Source: Auricularia sp. M13
Lineage: Eukaryota; Basidiomycota; Agaricomycetes; Auriculariales; Auriculariaceae
Assembly: GCA_037042915.1 (NCBI GenBank)
Contig: CM073193.1
Span: 8,866,001 to 8,930,000, forward strand
Direction: 5' to 3'
DNA length: 64,000 nucleotides
Shown: positions 57,857 to 64,000 of the stretch, one piece after another
Layout: the number at the start of each line of letters is the position of its first letter
Position numbering within the stretch: the first letter of the stretch is position 1
Program-made: the position numbers and the translations under genes
Notes under the pieces: generated by a model
Database searches by the model: none
Told to the model about the DNA's origin: nothing
What the model saw: only the letters and a program-made list of their open reading frames with translations

Positions 57857-59083
57857 ATGCGCCTCAGCGCGCTCGCAGCCCTAGGCTGCCTCCTGCCTGC
57901 CCTGGCGAGCGCGGCGACGGTGCTCATTGCGCTTGACGATCCTGCCCTCCAGCGCAGTGAAAACTGGGGGACGCAACTAGCACGCACCCAGCACAAGGGA
58001 TCGACATTATCATTCAGCTTCACGGGTCAGTGCCATCAGCTCAGCTCAAAGGATCGACGCGTCGTTCAAACCTTTTGTAGGCATCGCAATTAGGATCATT
58101 CTGAACACCTACCACACGTACGGCGTCGTGACTATCACCCTCGACGGGAAGGACACCACGCTGGATACATACAGGTATATTGGTCGTGCATTACTTGGGT
58201 GTCGATTGATTTCTTGCAGCGATCTCGGCTATATCGATTCTGTATGTGGCCTGTGCCAAGATGGTCTCAGTGCAACCAAGCACGATGTGGTCCTTACTTT
58301 GAACGGGCCTGGGCAAGGACAGACGGGAAGCGGCCAAGCGTGGATGAGCGTTCGCTCCATCAAGTCAGGCGCCGCGTATTATTGGTTTTGTGCTCACGAC
58401 ACTTGATCAGCTATGAGACTGGGGGCGACAGTCCCGAGTCTCCGCCTGGAGGACCTACACCATCGCCCACTACCTCGGAGCCGTCACCGTCTCATACAAC
58501 TACGATTCCAAGTCCTACGGCGACCGATTCCAATCCTGCGCATAGTCCGAGCAACACTTCGTCAACGGACCAGCAGAATAATGACCGTAAGTGAAAGGCT
58601 TCAAGGCTCGGGGGATTTCATTGACTGCGCACTCACCGCCTGATTTTCAAAGCACACCAAGCTAATCGGCACTCCAGTCAACTCAACACGGCTGCAATCG
58701 CCGGCGTCGTGGTGGCAAGCGTCGCTGTGGTCGGAATAATTCTGCTGGGCGTTCTCTGGCTCCTGCATCGCAGGAGGCGTCAACATGCCACACAATGGGA
58801 TACACACGAACAATTTGTCACGCCGAATCCATTCATCGTCTACCCCGCCCCGCAGTCGCCCGCGACGCCTGGCAGCGCGGGAAGCGGGAAGATACGCCCC
58901 ACCGCCGCTGTACGGTCTCCGGACTCCCCGAGCCCTTTCTTTGCGGCGCAGACGACGTCCTCACCCGTCGGCACGCGCGACGGGGACATGAGAGAAGCAG
59001 ACGGCGGCGTGCGAGCCGAGCTTGCACAAATACGCGAGGACCTGTCTCGGCTGGCGCATCCGCCTCAGTACACGACGCAGTAG
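57857..59083 (+). CDS. Single-pass membrane protein with secreted cysteine domain (copy B)
   Basis: Exons 57857-58025, 58081-58174, 58220-58363, 58411-58586 and 58653-59083 join in frame to 337 codons plus stop. A signal peptide (MRLSALAALGCLLPALASAA) leads to FSFTGIAIRIILNTYHTYGV, TLDGKDTTLDTY and SVCGLCQDGLSATKHDVVLT, then GPGQGQTGSGQAWMSVRSI. A Ser/Thr/Pro stalk (PTPSPTTSEPSPSHTTTIPS), a membrane helix (AAIAGVVVASVAVVGIILLG, continuing VLWLL), RRRRQ and a cytoplasmic tail ending in AELAQIREDLSRLAHPPQY follow. The domain order equals copy A; C-x2-C in exon 3 is shared. The last acceptor (TTTTCAAAG at 58652) is chosen because the next AG breaks the frame. Probably a surface or wall-sensing protein; the function is not established. 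Confidence 0.8.
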
Positions 59084-59676
59084 CCGCCATGATTGCACGA
59101 TCCAAACGCCAGATTGAACACAAACTACATACGTATGCCCTCCCCTGCTGTACTCCCCAATTGTAATAGTTGTTTGCGCCGAGAACGCATGCACGCCATG
59201 TGGTGTACTCCTTGGTGTGCATTCCCGCGCGATGCGGGAGCTCCTTCCTGCCCCGCATCACATGGTGACTGCAACAGCGTATTTGACTGGAACAGTAAGG
59301 AGAGGCAAGCACATGATTCACACCGAGCTGTGCATTGAAGCCGTTCTCTCGCGGGACTGCATGATTCCCCTGAGCTCCTGTCCCAGCGAAGGTTCACCAT
59401 AGCCACTGATCTGTCGATCTTAGGGCACATGGCTGATCTTCGTCTTTCAGGATTTGCCGTCAATCTGCAAGTCATGCCCTGGAGTGACGGTCCCAAAAAT
59501 CATCCTTTATTCCATCTGGTTGTGTGGTCATGACGAGTCAAAGCGTGTCGTAGGGGAGGGGGAAATACAGTTCATCTTGTAGTTCTACAAGTATCAATAC
59601 TGGGAAGGTGGAACAATAGCTATACCGTAGGATAATTTACAACGCCGTGCGGCGTGTCCGAGGTGACCCCCGGGGC
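59084..59676. other. Convergent intergenic region
   Basis: About 590 bp between the 3' ends of membrane protein copy B (+) and the DUF6699 gene (-). No gene supported. Confidence 0.5.
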
Positions 59677-60582
59677 TCAGTGGCGGCGGGGTCCTGCATG
59701 AGTAGCTGGGACGAGAACGAGCCGCCAGATGTCGCTGTGAGCCTCGCAGGGCACAATGCCGCCGAAGAACGTGTGGTCGCCGAACCAGTCGATGCGCCGC
59801 AGGCCGTCCTGCCTGTCGCGCGGCGTGCGCTCTGTCCGCGCGTAGAACGACTGCGTCGCTATCGCCCGCTGTGCCTCCGTTACGCGGTCCCACTCGTGCA
59901 GCTCGATCCGGCTGTGCAGCCAGTCGTGCAGCCCATTGAGCAGCTCGGAAATTTGTAGGGGCTTGTGCCTGGGGGATTCGACGAAGAACACGCCCGAGGG
60001 TCGCATGTGCGCGGGATCCTTGGCAGCGTAGGGAAAGTCGATGATGAAATGCATCCGGACCAGCACCTCGGGCTTCGAGATGGACTGCTCCCGCTGCCAG
60101 GGCGTGAGCATGCCTTCGCCCGCGTACGCCTGGGCAGGCTCAAAGACCATGTTGTACATGAGCTCACTGCGGGGGCGCAGGAGCGGGTTGAGGTGGATGG
60201 CTGGGACCGTGACAGCTGTGGCGCTCCTATCCTTCGCCTTGGTGACGACAGGAGGTAGTCTAGCGGGAGCGACGTTGCCCATCGGCTGAGACACGGATGC
60301 GGGCGTGAGAGAAGCGTAACGGTCAGGGGTGGTCGTAATAAGTGGCAGGTGAGACGTCTCTGCGACGCGAGGCGGTGGAGGGATTACAGGTGGTGGTGGT
60401 GGTGGTGGACGCGCCGGCGTCGATGCGGGCGCAGACGGGACAAGCTGCGCCGCCGAGGACGTCGATGCCACCGGGACATGGGCCTGAGGCTGCGGGAGGT
60501 CGGAGGACGCAGACTGAGGCGAGGTGCGGTATTCGGCTGGCAGCTCGAAGTGCACCTTCTTGATGGGCTTGTGCGGGAGCAT
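59677..60582 (-). CDS. DUF6699-like protein
   Basis: An uninterrupted frame of 301 codons plus stop. The N-terminus starts MLPHKPIKKVHFELPAEYRT, followed by a long Pro/Ala/Ser-rich region (a run of seven Pro near residue 65). The C-terminal half has the layout of the fungal DUF6699 domain: IHLNPLLRPRSELMYNMVFE, ISKPEVLVRMHFIIDF, QISELLNGLHDWLHSRIELH, then DGLRRIDWFGDHTFFGGIVP and DIWRLVL. The function of this domain is unknown. The frame is open further upstream to 60891, but the residues there look non-coding and the first Met with a typical start is at 60582. Confidence 0.75.
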   Translation of the reverse strand: MLPHKPIKKVHFELPAEYRTSPQSASSDLPQPQAHVPVASTSSAAQLVPSAPASTPARPPPPPPPVIPPPPRVAETSHLPLITTTPDRYASLTPASVSQPMGNVAPARLPPVVTKAKDRSATAVTVPAIHLNPLLRPRSELMYNMVFEPAQAYAGEGMLTPWQREQSISKPEVLVRMHFIIDFPYAAKDPAHMRPSGVFFVESPRHKPLQISELLNGLHDWLHSRIELHEWDRVTEAQRAIATQSFYARTERTPRDRQDGLRRIDWFGDHTFFGGIVPCEAHSDIWRLVLVPATHAGPRRH

Positions 60583-61494
60583 CGTGGGCGGGACTGTCAG
60601 TGGAAGGAGGATGAGAGATGGGCGTCGATGGCAGAGAGCGAATTCCGGCGCCCCCTTATATCGGGAATGGAGTGAACGAATGTTTGCGTGGCTATGTGTG
60701 CAAGGGCGGTGCCGAGTCACGGCCGGGATTCGGCGTGATCGACATTGCCCGCCCTTTGCTGTCACTGCAATCCACACAGCCCTGAGCGCGCTCGGGTTCG
60801 CAGTCGCCATTCCACACGTGCGCGGAGGGGAGGGATGCCCTGGACGCGTAATGTCGGGCTTGTTTGGGCGGTGGTGGTCGTCATGTGTCACGCACCCGCT
60901 CCCACCCGACTTCCCAGCTGCACTGACTCGAGTCGTCCGCCCCGGAAGCTGTCAAATGCACGTCTGATTTGCACCGAGTCATGCCTCGTATCTCGCGCCG
61001 GAGCAATCTTCCCCCACAGCGCACCGAGGCGGACGAAAACTCGAGTCGAGCACACGCACCCCGCCCGGCGACAACTGCGCAGCCCGCTGCTAGTACTTCT
61101 AGCTGGCACGCGTGGGACCAGAACATATTGTGCTGTGGGCTTCGCGTGATCATTGCCTGTGTGAGCGCGCAGGAAGAGTCGGGGGGATGCCGCTGCCGAT
61201 CCATCGCGAACTCAAGCTGGTCGGCTGCAGACAGACACACACGCGCGCCTGATCCCACTTGCGCCACAACGCCGAAATGCGACGCTGGCTCAGTTTCCCG
61301 CAGCGCTATGCTAGAATTGCGACCGCATTGCCATGTTCCTGGACGCCCGCCGGACTCTCGGGCCACTATTAGGTCTCGGCCCTCACTCTGTCAGGGCGCG
61401 GTTGCTCTCCCACGCCTCGTCATGCAGTTAGGTATATCTGAAACTGTGGAATCGCACATTCTACTACGCTAGACGTCATTGCGGGGGAAGAGAA

Positions 61495-61526
61495 CCTGGC
61501 TACTGGGAGCTTTGCCAGTAGCCAGG
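61495..61526. repeat. Perfect 12-bp hairpin
   Basis: CCTGGCTACTGG, loop GAGCTTTG, CCAGTAGCCAGG. No run of T follows, so it is not an obvious Pol III signal. Confidence 0.85.
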
Positions 61527-63614
61527 ATTCTTTTGATGTCGTTCTCGTTCTGGCAGGTTCTGTCAGTAGACAAGCGCCTCGAAGCTGGGAGTCCATAGCG
61601 GGAGAAACAGCTCGTGAAACCCTGAAAACTCATATGCTTGGAGCGTTGCTCGGTCTCGTTCATGTCAGTTCTGCTTGAGGCGCTCTGAAACTCGGCGCTT
61701 GCTTTTGGAGAGATAGGCAACTCCAACCCCAAGCTCTCGCAACCCTGACGACATCGATTGCTTGCTGAAAGAGGCGATCCCCGGCCGCAATTCCACTCAG
61801 CACACCTACAGCGGCGGGCGCCTGCCGAGCCCCGGTTCCTGGCTGACCAGGCCGGATGCTGCAGCCTTCGGTATCCCGAGTTCTTCCATTTTCCTTCCTG
61901 ATCAACGCCAGCGGGAGACCACGCCCGCATCGACGGATGCGCCTGCATATCCATCATTTGTCCTCGCTTGTTCCGGGCTCTCCTCTGTCAAAAGGTGTTT
62001 TCATGGTGAGATAGAGGCTCACAAGACTATTTCGGACTGGAGATCGCGATCGCAGATCGTTCGCAACTGCAGAACTCAGTTGACAATGTTACTGTATTGT
62101 GCATCCTCACGGATCAACCATTCGTCAGAGCGTCAGAATGCCGAGAACGCTTTTGTGCGTATAATGTGTTCCTCGCATCCAAATGCGTAGAAAACGAGCT
62201 CTCAGGAGAACATATGTAACTCTCAATCAAAAGGTCCCTGTTACTGACGCAGGATGTAGAGCTGAATTCATACGCAGTATACTTGTTGTGCGCCCTCAGT
62301 TTCCGTCAGCTTCGCAAACCAGCTTCAGTGTGAACAGCGGACGTCCGATCTCAGAAGCGCGGAACTTTCGGCCACTCTGACAGTCGAGATAAGCATCTTG
62401 CGCCACAGGTACAGACGGAGGTGCGTTCCTGCCGCAGTGCCCTCTATGAGCGTCTAGGTTGCGTCGGCCTCCCGTTAATTGCTGATGCCCTGAACGCTTC
62501 CGAGTCGTTCTGCTCCGAGTCCTGGTCTAGACAATGAGCGCAAACGCTACGCCGCCTCCAGGGGACCTAATACCCCGGAGGCCGCAAGATGCACCGTGTC
62601 TCACAAAGGATCGTGAATCGTGATATGTCCACCCTGTCAATGCGATATGTCCCAGACTCGAGAACTCGGCTCGGACCTTGACAGCTGCCCCCTGAATTCG
62701 CACGGCAGACGACGGTATGTGGATCAAAAGGCGCCCGTAGGGCTAAGAATGAGGAATAACAGCGCGAATGGCGCTTCAGAGTGCAGACACAAGAGTACAC
62801 CGCCCGAACGAGTCGACGCAGCAATTTGCATTCGCCGATCATCGTGAGAACGGGACGCGACACCGCGTCGGTTAGATGTACGTCAGAGCCAATCTGACAG
62901 CTGAGCGTCCGGGGCCTGGCCGTGAGACTGCAGCCGGGTCTCGAATGTTTGATTCGGAAAACGTCACTTCTGTAAAAACGGATCTGCTCTGGAGCACGGT
63001 ATCTGTGCTTTGGCATGCTTTGGCATACTTTGGTGCTTCGCCGCTCCGCAGCACTCTCAGAGCACTAAAGCCCGAAAGCCTTGGAGTTACTTCTGTGCTT
63101 TCATGCTTTCGTACTCTGCAGGTCTTTGGCACTCACACATGTACAATTCAGAGGATGAATGCAGGAGCAACTGCCGAAGATCCCGACAACTGATGCCCAC
63201 TTACCTCGGGTCCAGGGATTGGCATGAGTGAGTTTCGAGTGTTCAAGCTACCGCCCTGCAAGTGAAACCCTGTAAGAACTTTGTCTGCTGTTACTAACTT
63301 GCGTACAAGTAGCTGAACCACATTAATGAGCTGATTATTATGGAATACATGTGGGTTCTCAATTATTCATGGAAGCTCATTTTACAATCTCAAGTCATGA
63401 GCCCAGAACTGTTGAATGCTCATCTCAAGTGTGGCGGTGAGCAGTGAGCACACACAATTGCGGAGTCCGGGCGCAATTTTGAAGTTCCGACCGAACCATT
63501 TTTGCTCCAAGTCCCGTTTGCCCTGCCCCGACTCGCGCTGCATCGTTGCCAGCCTGGCCCTACCACTTACCTCTGTGCAAACTCCCCGGCCTGGAGTAAA
63601 GCCAGCGTTAACGA

Positions 63615-63673
63615 AGGCAGCTGGGTGTCTAGGACCGCGGCTGGCCCCCGCGTGCTTGGACACCCAGCTGCCT
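63615..63673. repeat. Perfect 15-bp inverted repeat
   Basis: AGGCAGCTGGGTGTC (63615-63629) and GACACCCAGCTGCCT (63659-63673), with a 29-nt GC-rich loop. Confidence 0.85.
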
Positions 63674-64000
63674 CGTCTCTTCGTGGGCTCTCCATCATTC
63701 CCTTCTGCCCGGCGACCCGTCGGCCTAGCTCTTGCGTATTATGTATGTGTATTCTGTCCCTATCTGCGTACCAGAGCATGGTCGCTCACGTTTTTCTTTT
63801 CCTATCGTGTACAGTCGGGACGCCCGCAAATTACATCGTTCGCCCTTCGTTCACTCCACGTGCAACCCACTGATATCATGTCACTCGTGCTGGTTTGATT
63901 TGTGTAACGGCGTGTAGCATAGGATACGGTACGCGGCGCGTCCACACTCTCGCCCGGCTCGTTTACCACCGTCATTTGCTCATTCGCGTTCCAGATGCCA

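Larger units (their letters stand above)
60583..64000. other. Right-hand stretch without supported genes
   Basis: 3.4 kb with only overlapping short ORFs, none with recognisable domains. Two perfect hairpins stand out (61495-61526 and 63615-63673). A short tandem (GCTTTGGCATGCTTTGGCAT) lies near 63009-63030. Confidence 0.4.

Noticed and set aside
60582-60891. Longer start for the DUF6699 gene
   Set aside because: The upstream extension is Arg/His/Pro-rich and does not resemble the family; the Met at 60582 has a better context.

Overview
The window looks like nuclear DNA of a mushroom-forming basidiomycete (Agaricomycetes). Genes are GC-rich and cut by many introns of about 50-60 nt. They include fungal expansions such as MYND-finger proteins, F-box proteins, DUF6699, HECT-like E3s, a KDZ-type transposase cysteine cluster and an rve-type integrase. 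There are two nuclear tRNAs, one with a short intron. Nothing bacterial is seen.

Layout. Left host block (1-6534): an intact MYND-finger gene (+) converges on an MSC7-like membrane aldehyde dehydrogenase (-), followed by tRNA-Val(CAC) and a C-rich repeat. Central block (6535-46814): about 40.3 kb bounded by imperfect 25-bp terminal inverted repeats, a matching 6-bp direct repeat outside each end, and arrays of the same short GCAGGAA-type motif inside each end. I read this as one very large DNA transposon or transposon-borne island. Right host block (46815-64000): the 3' end of a truncated gene, a gene-poor stretch, a second MYND-finger gene (-), tRNA-Glu(CTC), two related single-pass membrane proteins in opposite orientation around a short-chain dehydrogenase, a DUF6699 gene, and about 3.4 kb with no gene I can support.

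The cargo of the 40-kb block is a mixture. At its edges lie a small intact three-exon gene (left, reading inward) and an intact multi-exon gene (right, reading inward). The right-hand gene has an N-terminal cysteine/histidine cluster, an AT-hook and a C-terminal HECT-like domain. Inside are several F-box proteins, an RPA1-like OB-fold protein divergently paired with a Gfd2-like DEDDh exonuclease, and a large unknown Pro-rich gene. There are also remnants of other mobile elements (KDZ N-terminus, integrase, LINE) and a dispersed GC-rich repeat family. Many interior ORFs carry single-base frameshifts, whereas the genes outside splice cleanly, so much of the cargo looks decayed. I see no complete DDE transposase that could obviously mobilise the whole block.

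Exon joins were made by eye from GT/GC-AG sites and frame. Where I give a total length that closes in frame, I counted it. Family names rest on motif recognition, not on any search.
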